Under the pieces are notes generated by a model. The model worked only from the letters and a program-made list of their open reading frames with translations. It searched no databases and was not told the origin of the DNA. From assembly GCF_002220865.2 (NCBI RefSeq), contig NZ_NHRJ02000001.1, positions 496,001 to 560,000 of the forward strand: 64,000 bases of DNA, read 5' to 3'. Shown one piece after another: positions 47,470-56,579 of the stretch; the stretch's first letter is position 1, and each line of letters begins with the position of its first letter. Both the position numbers and the translations under genes were made by a program. Source of the stretch: Paenibacillus xerothermodurans. Lineage in GTDB: Bacteria; Bacillota; Bacilli; Paenibacillales; NBRC-103111.

Positions 47470-49425
47470 TTAATTACCAGTCGGCGGCTGCGGGGGGACA
47501 CTGTTTGGGTCGCTATCCGACAAGTACACACGGATGGTTGCACCTCGCTCGATGCGCGTACCTGCTTTGGGCACCTGATTCACTACGTACTTGCCGGCCC
47601 CCGATTTCGCCAGCAAAAAATTGGAATTTAGATCTTCATAAATATCTGTGACGCTCATGCCCACTAAGCTAGGCACCTCGACCACCGGCGTATCGCCGTA
47701 CACATACTTCTTGTTCAGCTGGTCCTGCCGCGGAGGCACCTTCATGTATCGCAGCGCCTCTTCCATAATGTTCTTCACGAGCGGCGCCGCGATCAAGCCG
47801 CCGAATTGGAGGCCTTTCGGATTGTCGACAGCAGCGTACACTACAACCTTCGGATCATCGGCCGGCGCAAAGCCGATAAACGACACAATGTGCTCATTCG
47901 CTGAGTATCGGCCGTTGATAACCTTTTGCGCGGTACCTGTTTTACCTCCCACACGATAACCGTCAATGAAAGCATTACGGCCGGTGCCGTTAGCGACGAC
48001 GCTCTCCAGCGTCTCCCTCACCTGCTTTGACGTCTCCTCTGAGATAACTTGACGCACCATCTCCGGTTTAACAGCCTCCGCCATGTCCCCGGTCACTGGA
48101 TTATACCAAGCCCGCGCCACATGCGGTCTATAGAGCTTACCGCCGTTAATCGCGGCTGATACGGCTGTGATTTGTTGAATCGGCGTCACCGACACGCCCT
48201 GTCCGAACGATGTCGTGGCCAGTTCAACCGGCCCTACGCGGGACAGTTTGAACAAGATCCCGTTCTCTTCGCCGCCCAAATCTATGCCGGTTTTTTTACC
48301 GAAGCCAAAATTATGAATATACTCGAATAATTTCTCCTTGCCGAGCTTCTGGCCCATGACTACAAAACCCGGGTTGCAGGAATTTTCGACCACTTGAAGG
48401 AATGTCTCGCTGCCATGACCGCCTCTTTTCCAGCAGCGCAGACGGGCGCCAGCAACCTGAATAAAACCCGGGTCACTGAACGGATCGGTGAGATTCACCT
48501 TTTTCTCCTGTAATGCAGCGGCCAAAGTAATGATTTTGAAGGTGGAACCAGGCTCATATGTCATCCAAATAGGAAGATTGCGGTTGAATGTCTCCTTGGG
48601 AAAATCGCGGAAATTGCCGGGATCATAGCCTGGCCGTGCACCCATTGCTAATATCTCGCCGTTGTTCGGATCCATCATTATACCGATGGCATGATTGGCT
48701 TGATATTTCACCATTGTCTGGTCGAGCTCCCGTTCCAATGCCGATTGCAGATGGCTGTCGATGGTTAACTGCAAATTCATCCCGTCCATCGGCTGGACAT
48801 AAGCATCGGATGAGCCCGGCATCTGGCGGCCTGCGGCATCCGACAAAAAAGAAATGCTGCCGTTCAATCCCGTGAGCTGTTTGTCGTACTTCAATTCTAT
48901 GCCCGTCAAGCCTTGATTATCAATGCCGGTGAATCCAAGAATATGAGCGGCCAAGCTGCCGAATGGATAGCTGCGCTTGTTATCCTCAGCCACAACAATA
49001 CCGGGCAGATTCAGCGCACGGATTTCTTGGGCTTTCTCCTGCGTAATCTTTCGTCCGCCCGGTTGTATGCGAATGATCAGCTGGCGTTTTGTAATCTGCT
49101 GGTACACAGTCTCCGCCGGCACCTGCAGTGCTTTACCAAGCTGGGCCGCCGTTGATTGGGCATCTTTGACTTGTGCCGGAATAGCCATAACCGTCGGTGA
49201 GCTGACATTATAAGCAAGCCTGACGCCGTTACGGTCCAAAATTTCTCCGCGCTTCGCTGCAAAAGGAATGTTGCGCCGCCATGAATTCTCCGCTTTTTCC
49301 GATAATTCAGGCCCTAGCCATATCTGCACATAACCAAGCCGCACGATCAATGCGAGGAACAGAATGGTTCCTACAATCAGTGCGGCGAATAGTCGACGAC
49401 GAACCGTTACATTTGATGCCCTCAT
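47470..49425 (-). CDS. spoVD: Sporulation-specific class B penicillin-binding protein SpoVD
   Basis: Transpeptidase for spore cortex synthesis, the partner of SpoVE. The product has 651 residues: one N-terminal membrane anchor (about residues 10-35), the dimerisation/pedestal domain, the transpeptidase domain with the active-site serine in EPGSTFK, the SCN triad in VENSCNPGFV and KTG in GGKTGTAQK, then one PASTA domain (VPSLVGMSVTDIYEDL) at the C-terminus. The tandem placement directly after pbpB is the standard Bacillales arrangement and argues for SpoVD. Confidence 0.92.
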   Translation of the reverse strand: MRASNVTVRRRLFAALIVGTILFLALIVRLGYVQIWLGPELSEKAENSWRRNIPFAAKRGEILDRNGVRLAYNVSSPTVMAIPAQVKDAQSTAAQLGKALQVPAETVYQQITKRQLIIRIQPGGRKITQEKAQEIRALNLPGIVVAEDNKRSYPFGSLAAHILGFTGIDNQGLTGIELKYDKQLTGLNGSISFLSDAAGRQMPGSSDAYVQPMDGMNLQLTIDSHLQSALERELDQTMVKYQANHAIGIMMDPNNGEILAMGARPGYDPGNFRDFPKETFNRNLPIWMTYEPGSTFKIITLAAALQEKKVNLTDPFSDPGFIQVAGARLRCWKRGGHGSETFLQVVENSCNPGFVVMGQKLGKEKLFEYIHNFGFGKKTGIDLGGEENGILFKLSRVGPVELATTSFGQGVSVTPIQQITAVSAAINGGKLYRPHVARAWYNPVTGDMAEAVKPEMVRQVISEETSKQVRETLESVVANGTGRNAFIDGYRVGGKTGTAQKVINGRYSANEHIVSFIGFAPADDPKVVVYAAVDNPKGLQFGGLIAAPLVKNIMEEALRYMKVPPRQDQLNKKYVYGDTPVVEVPSLVGMSVTDIYEDLNSNFLLAKSGAGKYVVNQVPKAGTRIERGATIRVYLSDSDPNSVPPQPPTGN

Positions 49426-49550
49426 GGCCGTTTCCCCCTCCCGGTGGTCTGGGAGTCTGTCCGACGCAGGCGGCTCCCTGTTGCACGGACAAACTCATAG
49501 ATAGTTTCACATCCAGATTATTCGGGACAAACAGGGGTTAGAACAAGCCG

Positions 49551-51887
49551 TCACTCCGATGGGATATCTTTTTCGGTTTCCTGTTGATCTGCAGGCTGCT
49601 TTTCCGTATTCTGTTCCGTCGTGTTGTCGGACTCGGCAGACGCAGCGGATGGCGTGTTCTTTTCCGCCGTGCTGCCGGTCCCGGTGGAAGCAGCGGACGG
49701 CGGTGACTGTATGAACTCATTGTAGGGTTTCAATTCCAGCGTCAGCTGCCTATCTTCCCCGGTGCCGCTCACCGACTGGGAGGCGACATAGCCTTCGCCG
49801 ACGGACTGACATTTCAGCTTCATAAATGAGCAGACTTCCAAGGCATCCCGCAGTGATTTTCCCGTCAAATTCGGGATGGCCAGGTCGCCGCCTTCCTGCA
49901 GCACTACATATATTCGTTCGGCACTGCCGATTTGAGTACCCGGCGCCGGTGTTTGGCTGACCACCTCGGAACCTTTGCCAACGGTTTCCACTGTCAGCCC
50001 GTACTTGCTCATTGTGCTTTTTGCTTGCTCTACTGTGTGACCGGTCAAATCAGGCATCGTCGGCACCGTTTCTGCAGCGGCAGCTTCCGTTTGCTGGGAG
50101 GAGTAAGGCACCCCCATATAACGCAGTGCTTGTGACACGATCTCCTTGAATGCCGGCGCGGCGACGTTGCTTCCCTCATGCCAATCACCGCCCAAGTCGG
50201 GCTCATCGGCAATGACGGTAACCAAGATTCGCGGGTCCTCCACGGGAGCAAACCCGATGAACGAAATCACCCATTTGCCCTCAGCATAGCCTTTACCACC
50301 GGGATCAACCTTGTTCGCCGTTCCCGTTTTACCCGCCACGCGATACCCGTCAATATATGCATTTTTACCGGTGCCGATCTCTTTGTCACTTACAACCTGC
50401 TCCAAGTATTCGCTCACCTGGCGTGCAGTTGACTCTGACACGACCTGGCGTACCGCCTTGGGTTCGAAAGACTCTATCACTTGCTTCGTTTTGCTATCAT
50501 AGATTTCCTTCACCACATGCGGCCACATCAGCTTGCCACCGTTAGCAATCGCCGCGTAAGCAGCCGTTTGTTGTATAGCGGTGACTGTTAAGCCTTGGCC
50601 ATACGTTGCGGTGGCGAACTCAGACGGATACCTCATTGGTATCATACCGGCGACCTCACCCGGCAAGTCGATGCCGGTCTTTGCTCCGAAACCGAATTTG
50701 TCTATATACTCTTTCAATTTTTCTTGTCCCAATGTCTCATAGCCCAGCTTGACAAAAGCAACGTTACTGGACCGCTTCAAGCCATCCAAGTATGAAATCT
50801 GGCCCCAGCCAGATGTCTTCCAGTCATGCAGTCTGCGCCCTGGCACCTGAATAGAACCGGATTGATAGCGCGCATTCGGATTGAACACACCCTCCTCCAC
50901 AGCCGCGGCCAGGGTGACCAGCTTAAACGTCGAACCCGGCTCGTATTGCGAAGCCACTCCGTTGTTGATAAAATCGGCTTGACTTTTGGTTTCCCAATAC
51001 CGGTTGGGATTGAAATTCGGCATGCTTGCCAGCCCCAATATTTCCATTGTTTTGGGATCCACGGCAATAGCCGTTAAGCTTTTCGGATGATACTTCTCAT
51101 TCACCTTTTCCAAGGCACTTTCAATGTAGTATTGGATGTTTTTATCAATGGTTAATTTCACGCTGTTGCCGTCCACAGCCGGCTGATAATTTACTTTACC
51201 ACCAGGAAGCTGCACACCGTAGCGATCTTTTTCGTAGCTGAGCTTGCCCGGCGTACCGCTCAAATAGGAGTTGAATTTCGTCTCGAGCCCCATGACGGGC
51301 TTCCCCTCTTTATTGCTGAAGCCTAACACGTGTGCAGCCATATCGTTGTTAGGATAAAACCTTTTTTGGTCTCGCTGCAGTATGATGCCCACATTTTGCA
51401 AGCCGGTCAACTTTTTTAACTCTTCTGCAAACGCACGCACCTGCTCAGCCACCTCTGCGTCAATTTTCCAGCCCTCGTTGTGGATCTCCACCTGCGGATA
51501 GGGCGTGCCGTTTTTTCTTGTGGCATTCAAACGGGTCCGTATTTTTTCCTCCAAGGCAGCGAGCTCCGCCGGATCATCGGATGTTTTGATAATCGCAGCC
51601 AAGCCTTTGACCACCTGATTCTCAAGATTTTTCTTTTTGATTGTTTCGGGCACCAAGGCGATCGTGAAGGCAGGAGCATCCTCCGCTAAAACCTTATTGT
51701 TGCGGTCCACCACAGAGCCGCGAACGGGCTCAAGCACCTCTTCTTCTTCCCAGCGTAGCTGGGCCTCAGACAGCAGGCCCGCGCCCTGAACAACCTGCAC
51801 CCAATATAACCGGCCGACTAATGCAACAAAAAGGAGGGTGAATACCCCCCCTAGTAAAAGCGATCTGAGCTTGGCTTTTTTGTTCAT
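49551..51887 (-). CDS. pbpB: Division-specific class B penicillin-binding protein 2B
   Basis: Septal transpeptidase (FtsI role) that works with a SEDS protein and the DivIB-DivIC-FtsL complex. The product has 778 residues: an N-terminal membrane anchor (about residues 8-30), pedestal, transpeptidase domain with EPGSTFK, RSSNVAFVKLG and GKTGTANK, two PASTA domains (PDLTGHTVEQAKSTM and IPNLTGKSLRDALEV), and an acidic tail of about 55 residues rich in Ser, Thr, Glu and Gln. AGAGGA lies before the ATG. ftsL is 33 bases upstream. Confidence 0.94.
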   Translation of the reverse strand: MNKKAKLRSLLLGGVFTLLFVALVGRLYWVQVVQGAGLLSEAQLRWEEEEVLEPVRGSVVDRNNKVLAEDAPAFTIALVPETIKKKNLENQVVKGLAAIIKTSDDPAELAALEEKIRTRLNATRKNGTPYPQVEIHNEGWKIDAEVAEQVRAFAEELKKLTGLQNVGIILQRDQKRFYPNNDMAAHVLGFSNKEGKPVMGLETKFNSYLSGTPGKLSYEKDRYGVQLPGGKVNYQPAVDGNSVKLTIDKNIQYYIESALEKVNEKYHPKSLTAIAVDPKTMEILGLASMPNFNPNRYWETKSQADFINNGVASQYEPGSTFKLVTLAAAVEEGVFNPNARYQSGSIQVPGRRLHDWKTSGWGQISYLDGLKRSSNVAFVKLGYETLGQEKLKEYIDKFGFGAKTGIDLPGEVAGMIPMRYPSEFATATYGQGLTVTAIQQTAAYAAIANGGKLMWPHVVKEIYDSKTKQVIESFEPKAVRQVVSESTARQVSEYLEQVVSDKEIGTGKNAYIDGYRVAGKTGTANKVDPGGKGYAEGKWVISFIGFAPVEDPRILVTVIADEPDLGGDWHEGSNVAAPAFKEIVSQALRYMGVPYSSQQTEAAAAETVPTMPDLTGHTVEQAKSTMSKYGLTVETVGKGSEVVSQTPAPGTQIGSAERIYVVLQEGGDLAIPNLTGKSLRDALEVCSFMKLKCQSVGEGYVASQSVSGTGEDRQLTLELKPYNEFIQSPPSAASTGTGSTAEKNTPSAASAESDNTTEQNTEKQPADQQETEKDIPSE

Positions 51888-51920
51888 AATTGTTCCTCTC
51901 TCCCTCAGATAATTGCGAAG

Positions 51921-52340
51921 TTAATCCGCTTTTGTCTGTTGGTCCGCGGCAGCACTCATCGGGGCGTCGACTTTCGCAGGCACTTTACTGATCTGCTTGT
52001 CATCCGCCGGCACCATACCGAATTTCAGCGCCTCCTGCTTCAACCGGTCGGGAACGGAAAGCGACTCTATTTTGTGCTTCAAAACACTGTTTTCCGCCTG
52101 AAGCTGTTGTATATCTTGCTCGATCTTCAAAACTTTAGTGTTCATTTCATAAATTTGGGCATATCGCCAAATGATGACGCTTGCCACAACCACGCAAACA
52201 AGCACTGTGAACAAATACAGCAGCTTTTCTTGCACCGGAAGTGATTTATTGCGCTGAACGGCCTTTTTTGTTTCCTTGACCGTTACCTTCTGCCCGGTTT
52301 TTTGCTCAGCAGCCAGGCTACCATGTATGTAAGCAGGCAT
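51921..52340 (-). CDS. ftsL: Cell division protein FtsL
   Basis: Small bitopic divisome protein that forms a coiled coil with DivIC and binds DivIB. The product has 139 residues. A basic cytoplasmic segment (about 1-37) precedes a membrane helix (LLYLFTVLVCVVVASVIIW), then an extracellular leucine-zipper-like coil (about 63-95, VLKIEQDIQQLQAENSVLKH), and a short Ala/Lys/Asp-rich tail. Primary sequence is poorly conserved in this family; position between rsmH and pbpB and the topology support the call. AAGGGGG precedes the ATG. Confidence 0.88.
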   Translation of the reverse strand: MPAYIHGSLAAEQKTGQKVTVKETKKAVQRNKSLPVQEKLLYLFTVLVCVVVASVIIWRYAQIYEMNTKVLKIEQDIQQLQAENSVLKHKIESLSVPDRLKQEALKFGMVPADDKQISKVPAKVDAPMSAAADQQTKAD

Positions 52341-52412
52341 CTTTGGTTCCCCCTTTATACAGATGAGTTCTGCATTGAATGAGTTCTGGCATCTGAAGCT
52401 TATGTTTAAAAG

Positions 52413-53363
52413 TTACAGCTTTTCAGCGATTCTCAGTTTTGCCGATCTAGCCCGCGGGTTCGCTTGCAGTTCTTCCTCTCCCGCTTCAATCGGCTTGCGG
52501 TTCACGAGTTTCACCACACCTTTGCTTTGGCACACACACATCGGGAGATCAGGCGGACACGTGCAGCGTTCAACATACTTGGCGAACGTTTGTTTACATA
52601 TCCGATCCTCTAATGAATGAAATGTGATCACCGCAGCTCTGCCTCCGGGAGCCAAACACCGAATGGTTTGTTCGAGCGCTTCTGCAAACACGCCTAATTC
52701 ATCATTGACCGCGATGCGAAGCGCTTGAAAGCTTCTTTTGGCCGGATGCGGCCCGCTGCGGCGTGCGGCGGCAGGTATGCTTTCCTTAATCAGCTCAACC
52801 AGTTGTGCTGTCGACTCAATGCTGCCCTTGGCGCGGGCTGCGGCAATATTCGCGGCAATACGCCGTGCAAATTTCTCTTCACCGTATTCAAACAATATTT
52901 TAGCGATCTCTTGCTCGCTCCAATTGTTTACAATGTCTCTCGCCGTCAGTTCAGCGGAACGGTCCATCCGCATGTCAAGCTCCGCATCCTGGTTATAGCT
53001 GAATCCCCGCTCAGCTTCATCCAGCTGCGGCGACGAGACGCCAAGATCGAATAAAACCCCATCGACTTGCGGCCGTCCATCACGCATTGCCCTAGGCTCC
53101 AAGCGGAGCTGCTCCTCCAGATGCCGAAAATTACTGCGTACCAGCTTAACCCTGTCCATATATGGGGCGAGTCTGGTGCGTGCATGCTCCAAAGCCGCGT
53201 CATCCTGATCAAATGCAATCAATAAACCATGCTCGTTTAATTTTGAGGCAATGCGCGAGCTGTGGCCTGCGCCTCCCAACGTACAATCCACATAAACGCC
53301 ATCCGGCTTGATGTTCAAGCCTACGATAGCTTCTTCCATTAACACCGTCACGTGATGAAACAT
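52413..53363 (-). CDS. rsmH: 16S rRNA (cytosine-1402-N4)-methyltransferase
   Basis: SAM-dependent methyltransferase acting on C1402 of 16S rRNA at the decoding centre. The product has 316 residues starting [13 protein letters not shown]. The SAM-binding motif is [11 protein letters not shown], and [24 protein letters not shown] without its last four residues, plus [15 protein letters not shown], are family signatures. I chose the ATG at 53363 seven bases after AGGAGG; a start at 53384 would place that site inside the gene. It is the second gene of the dcw cluster. Confidence 0.96.
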   Translation of the reverse strand: MFHHVTVLMEEAIVGLNIKPDGVYVDCTLGGAGHSSRIASKLNEHGLLIAFDQDDAALEHARTRLAPYMDRVKLVRSNFRHLEEQLRLEPRAMRDGRPQVDGVLFDLGVSSPQLDEAERGFSYNQDAELDMRMDRSAELTARDIVNNWSEQEIAKILFEYGEEKFARRIAANIAAARAKGSIESTAQLVELIKESIPAAARRSGPHPAKRSFQALRIAVNDELGVFAEALEQTIRCLAPGGRAAVITFHSLEDRICKQTFAKYVERCTCPPDLPMCVCQSKGVVKLVNRKPIEAGEEELQANPRARSAKLRIAEKL

Positions 53364-53393
53364 GCGCCATCCTCCTGTATCCATGTCGCGCCA

Positions 53394-53831
53394 CTATAAG
53401 TCAAAGTCGAAATCGACAAGCTTCTCGGCGATCTCGTTGAACGATTCCTCCGATTGTTGGAAATAGTTTTCCCACATTGGCTTGCTCCAAATCTCTACCC
53501 GATTAGAAACGCCGAGGACGATGCAGTCTTTTTCCAATTTTGCATAATCGATGAGGTTGTTCGGCAAATTTATTCTGCCTTGCTTGTCCAGCTCGCACTC
53601 CGTCGCCCCGGAAAAAAAGAACCGGGTAAACGCCCGCGCATCAGACTTCATCAGCGGCAGCGCCTTGAGCTTCTGCTCCAGCACTGTCCATTCCTGCAGC
53701 GGATAAACAAACAAACACTGGTCTAAGCCGCGGGTGACAATGAAGGTGGATCCCAGAGATTCACGGAACTTAGCCGGCACAATCATACGCCCTTTGTCGT
53801 CGATGCTGTGCTGGTACTCGCCCATGAACAT
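53394..53831 (-). CDS. mraZ: Transcriptional regulator MraZ
   Basis: DNA-binding protein with two AbrB-like SpoVT domains that represses the dcw promoter in several bacteria. The product is about 145 residues, [20 protein letters not shown]. Each half carries the DxxGR motif: DDKGRMIVP and [10 protein letters not shown] chose the ATG at 53831 because AAGGGGTG lies about nine bases before it; a second ATG two codons later also fits. The frame open to 53876 would translate its own operator repeats. It is the first gene of the dcw cluster. Confidence 0.95.
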   Translation of the reverse strand: MFMGEYQHSIDDKGRMIVPAKFRESLGSTFIVTRGLDQCLFVYPLQEWTVLEQKLKALPLMKSDARAFTRFFFSGATECELDKQGRINLPNNLIDYAKLEKDCIVLGVSNRVEIWSKPMWENYFQQSEESFNEIAEKLVDFDFDL

Positions 53832-53837
53832 AGAACC

Positions 53838-53877
53838 CTTCACCCCTTTCCACCACTTTACCCCACTTTCCACCACT
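53838..53877 (-). repeat. Four tandem 10-base repeats before mraZ, probable MraZ operator
   Basis: On the minus strand, units read AGTGGTGGAA, AGTGGGGTAA, AGTGGTGGAA and AGGGGTGAAG, with no bases between them. Known MraZ operators are G-rich boxes repeated every ten bases, so this is a good fit. The last unit also serves as the mraZ ribosome binding site. I saw no clear sigma-A hexamers between the repeats and the terminator at 53896. Confidence 0.75.
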
Positions 53878-53895
53878 TGTACAGGTTAAATTCTC

Positions 53896-53932
53896 CACAA
53901 AAAAGAAAAATCCTGCTGTAGATCGCAGGATT
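53896..53932 (-). terminator. Terminator after the DUF4349 lipoprotein gene
   Basis: On the minus strand AATCCTGC pairs with GCAGGATT (53932-53925 with 53916-53909), followed by TTTCTTTTTT. It isolates the dcw cluster from the upstream gene. Confidence 0.85.
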
Positions 53933-53965
53933 CACACACAATATTTTTTCAATTTTTAGCCGCTG

Positions 53966-55021
53966 TCAATCTGCATTTTTTGACAGATTAGCGTCGGATT
54001 CGCTATTTTCCGCCGCTAATTTTTGACGAATTTCGACGAGTTTGCGCTGTTTGTTTCGACGCAGCAGCCACAGTGGAACGCCGATCACCGCAACCACGAG
54101 CGCAATCGGCAGTATCGCAGCCAGAGCGACCACAATCCATTGGAAAACCAGCATCATCACCGCCGCACTGCCGTTCAACGCGTCCGCTGCACGTTGAAAC
54201 AAGGGTCCCCTGTCCTCAGCGTTTATTACGGCCGCGGAGCCCAACCTCTGCGTGACACGAACCTCGATGGTCGAATAAGCGACGTTCTGCTCCAGATATC
54301 GTATCCGTCCTTTCAGCCGTTCAATCTCCTCCTGCACCTTGCCGAGCTCATTCGAAAACGCCAACAGCTCATCGGTTTTCGACGCTTTCTCCATGAATGA
54401 GATCAGTCTGGCCTCCACCACCTGCTTAGCTGTCAACCTGGCGGACAAATCGACATACTCTTCCGACACATCCTGTCCCTCCATGCTTTTCTTGGCGGAA
54501 GGATGGATTTGCTCCAGTTGGGCGAGAAGAGAGCTGAAGCCAGCCGCTGGCACTTTGAGCACGAAGCTGCCGCTGTTTTCAGCGGCGGATTCATTTTCGT
54601 TGAACTGAAGCACATAACCGCCGGATCGACTGACAACCTCCTGGATCTGCGCCTGCGTCTCCTCGTAGTTCTCCACCTGCAAAGTTACGTGCGCTTTGTA
54701 GATGATTTTTCTGCTAATCGCGTCCGCCGCATTCGTGCCATTGAAGCTGTCCGCAGCCTGCGATGCCGTGTCCGCTCTGCCTTCAGACGGCGCTTCCGCG
54801 GCGGAGCCTGTTGGCGCTGTGCCCGCTGCGATGTCCGGCGCCGGCACGGCGGTATTGGCCGCTTTGTCGCTGGACGGTGCGCTCAGCTGGTCAACGCTTT
54901 GAGAATTGGCTGCATCCTCACTGCTGGACGACGCTCCGCATCCGGATACAAGGACTGCTATAACCCCGAGCATGGCCGCCCGCTTCGAATGATTCCCCCA
55001 TGCCAACCATCTGTATTTCAT
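53966..55021 (-). CDS. DUF4349 domain-containing lipoprotein
   Basis: Predicted membrane-anchored lipoprotein of 351 residues; no biochemical role is established for the family. The signal peptide ends in a lipobox, VLVSGC, at about residue 28. A low-complexity Ala/Ser/Pro linker follows, then the DUF4349 region (KIIYKAHVTLQVENYEET, RSGGYVLQ) with a coiled coil (VQEEIERLKGRIRYLEQNV), a C-terminal membrane segment and a basic tail. I prefer the ATG at 55021 (GAGGGGG six bases before it); an ATG at 55045 with its own AAGGGGG is equally possible. Confidence 0.8.
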   Translation of the reverse strand: MKYRWLAWGNHSKRAAMLGVIAVLVSGCGASSSSEDAANSQSVDQLSAPSSDKAANTAVPAPDIAAGTAPTGSAAEAPSEGRADTASQAADSFNGTNAADAISRKIIYKAHVTLQVENYEETQAQIQEVVSRSGGYVLQFNENESAAENSGSFVLKVPAAGFSSLLAQLEQIHPSAKKSMEGQDVSEEYVDLSARLTAKQVVEARLISFMEKASKTDELLAFSNELGKVQEEIERLKGRIRYLEQNVAYSTIEVRVTQRLGSAAVINAEDRGPLFQRAADALNGSAAVMMLVFQWIVVALAAILPIALVVAVIGVPLWLLRRNKQRKLVEIRQKLAAENSESDANLSKNAD

Positions 55022-55174
55022 TAGCAACCCCCTCATCCCTTTCATGCTCATCCCCCTTTTTATATGAAGTGCCGAGCGGCATGTGTGCACAGCCAAACCG
55101 CGCTACACCTTAAACGAGGCGGCAAGTGGGATTGTTGCATAAAATTGGAAAGAACAAAACAGCTGCAGCCCTAG

Positions 55175-55217
55175 CAAAAAAATAACCCGCCCTGTGTTGG
55201 AACGCAGGGGGGGTTAT
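55175..55217 (-). terminator. Terminator after ahcY
   Basis: On the minus strand ATAACCC-CCCTG pairs with CAGGG-GGGTTAT (55217-55182) with one interruption, followed by a run of seven T. It is one of the strongest terminators in the window. Confidence 0.88.
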
Positions 55218-55269
55218 CTGTCACTCGCACTACCTGAACCATCAAATACGCTACATGATAGCTAGTCGA

Positions 55270-56532
55270 TTAATGCTCTGTCCAGCTGTCCAAATACGCT
55301 TGTTGTTCACTGCTCAGCTTATCGATGGAAACTCCGAGGGATTCCAGCTTAAAGCGGGCTACCTGCTCATCAAGCTCATACGGAACGTTAACGACTTTCT
55401 TGCCGATCGCCTGATAATTGTCGTTTACATATTTCAGAGACATTGCCTGTAATGCAAAGGTCATATCCATAATTTCCGCCGGATGGCCGTCTCCAGCAGC
55501 CAAGTTCACCAAACGCCCTTCCGCGATCAAATAGAACTTACGCCCATCCTTTAGTTGATATTCTTCGATGTTGCGGCGAACTGTTCGTTTTGAAACGGAG
55601 AGCGCATCAAGCTCCGGCTTGTTAACCTCCACATCGAAGTGACCTGCGTTGGATAAAATCGCGCCGTCCTTCATCACCTCATAATGTTCACCGCGAATCA
55701 CATCTCTGTTGCCTGTCACAGTAACGAAGAAATCGCCGACCTTGGCCGCTTCGGTCATAGACATCACGGCAAAGCCGTCCATGTATGCTTCCACGCCTTT
55801 GATCGCGTCAACTTCTGTCACGACGACATTCGCACCGAGGCCTTTTGCACGCATTGCTACACCTTTGCCGCACCAACCGTAACCGCATACGACCACCGTT
55901 TTACCGGCCACAACCAGGTTCGTGGTCCGGTTAATGCCATCCCACACGGATTGACCTGTGCCATAACGGTTATCGAATAAATATTTACAAAAAGCATCAT
56001 TCACAGCCATCATCGGGAACTGAAGCTGAGCCTCTTTTTCCATCGCCTTGAGCCGAAGAATACCGGTGGTTGTCTCTTCCGCGCCACCCCGGACATTTTT
56101 TAGCAGGTCCTTGCGCTCCGAATGGAGTATGGATACCAGGTCCCCACCGTCATCGATGATCAGATCAGGTTCGGTTTCCAGCGTCTTGATCAGCAGATCC
56201 TTATATTCCTCAGGCTCTGGGTTGTATTTGGCGAATACGGTTATTCCGTCCTCTACCAATGCGGCACACACATCGTCCTGAGTAGACAGCGGATTACTGC
56301 CGCAAATCGCCACTTGTGCGCCGCCGGCCTGCACTACTTTCGCCAAGTACGCTGTTTTCGCCTCCAAGTGCAAGGAGATGGCCACCTTCAGCCCCTTGAA
56401 AGGCTGCTCCTTTTCAAACTGCTCCCGGATATGATTCAGTACCGGCATATGCGCGTTTACCCAACCGATCTTCAAATGCCCTTCCGGCGCTAACGAGATA
56501 TCTTTGATAATGCTGCGCTCCTGTGTGTTCAT
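55270..56532 (-). CDS. ahcY: Adenosylhomocysteinase
   Basis: NAD-dependent hydrolase splitting S-adenosylhomocysteine into adenosine and homocysteine. The product has 420 residues. NAD binding is by VVVCGYGWCGKGVAMRAKGL; FAVMSMTEAAKVGDFFVT, NAGHFDVEVN and the C-terminal DSWTEH region are characteristic. The compact length lacks the insert of about 40 residues found in many proteobacterial forms. GGAGG precedes the ATG by seven bases. B. subtilis uses the two-step Pfs/LuxS route instead, so this is a lineage difference. Confidence 0.94.
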   Translation of the reverse strand: MNTQERSIIKDISLAPEGHLKIGWVNAHMPVLNHIREQFEKEQPFKGLKVAISLHLEAKTAYLAKVVQAGGAQVAICGSNPLSTQDDVCAALVEDGITVFAKYNPEPEEYKDLLIKTLETEPDLIIDDGGDLVSILHSERKDLLKNVRGGAEETTTGILRLKAMEKEAQLQFPMMAVNDAFCKYLFDNRYGTGQSVWDGINRTTNLVVAGKTVVVCGYGWCGKGVAMRAKGLGANVVVTEVDAIKGVEAYMDGFAVMSMTEAAKVGDFFVTVTGNRDVIRGEHYEVMKDGAILSNAGHFDVEVNKPELDALSVSKRTVRRNIEEYQLKDGRKFYLIAEGRLVNLAAGDGHPAEIMDMTFALQAMSLKYVNDNYQAIGKKVVNVPYELDEQVARFKLESLGVSIDKLSSEQQAYLDSWTEH

Positions 56533-56579
56533 GACAGTCCTCCCATAAATTCATATTTAGAAAACAAAGATTGCATTGT

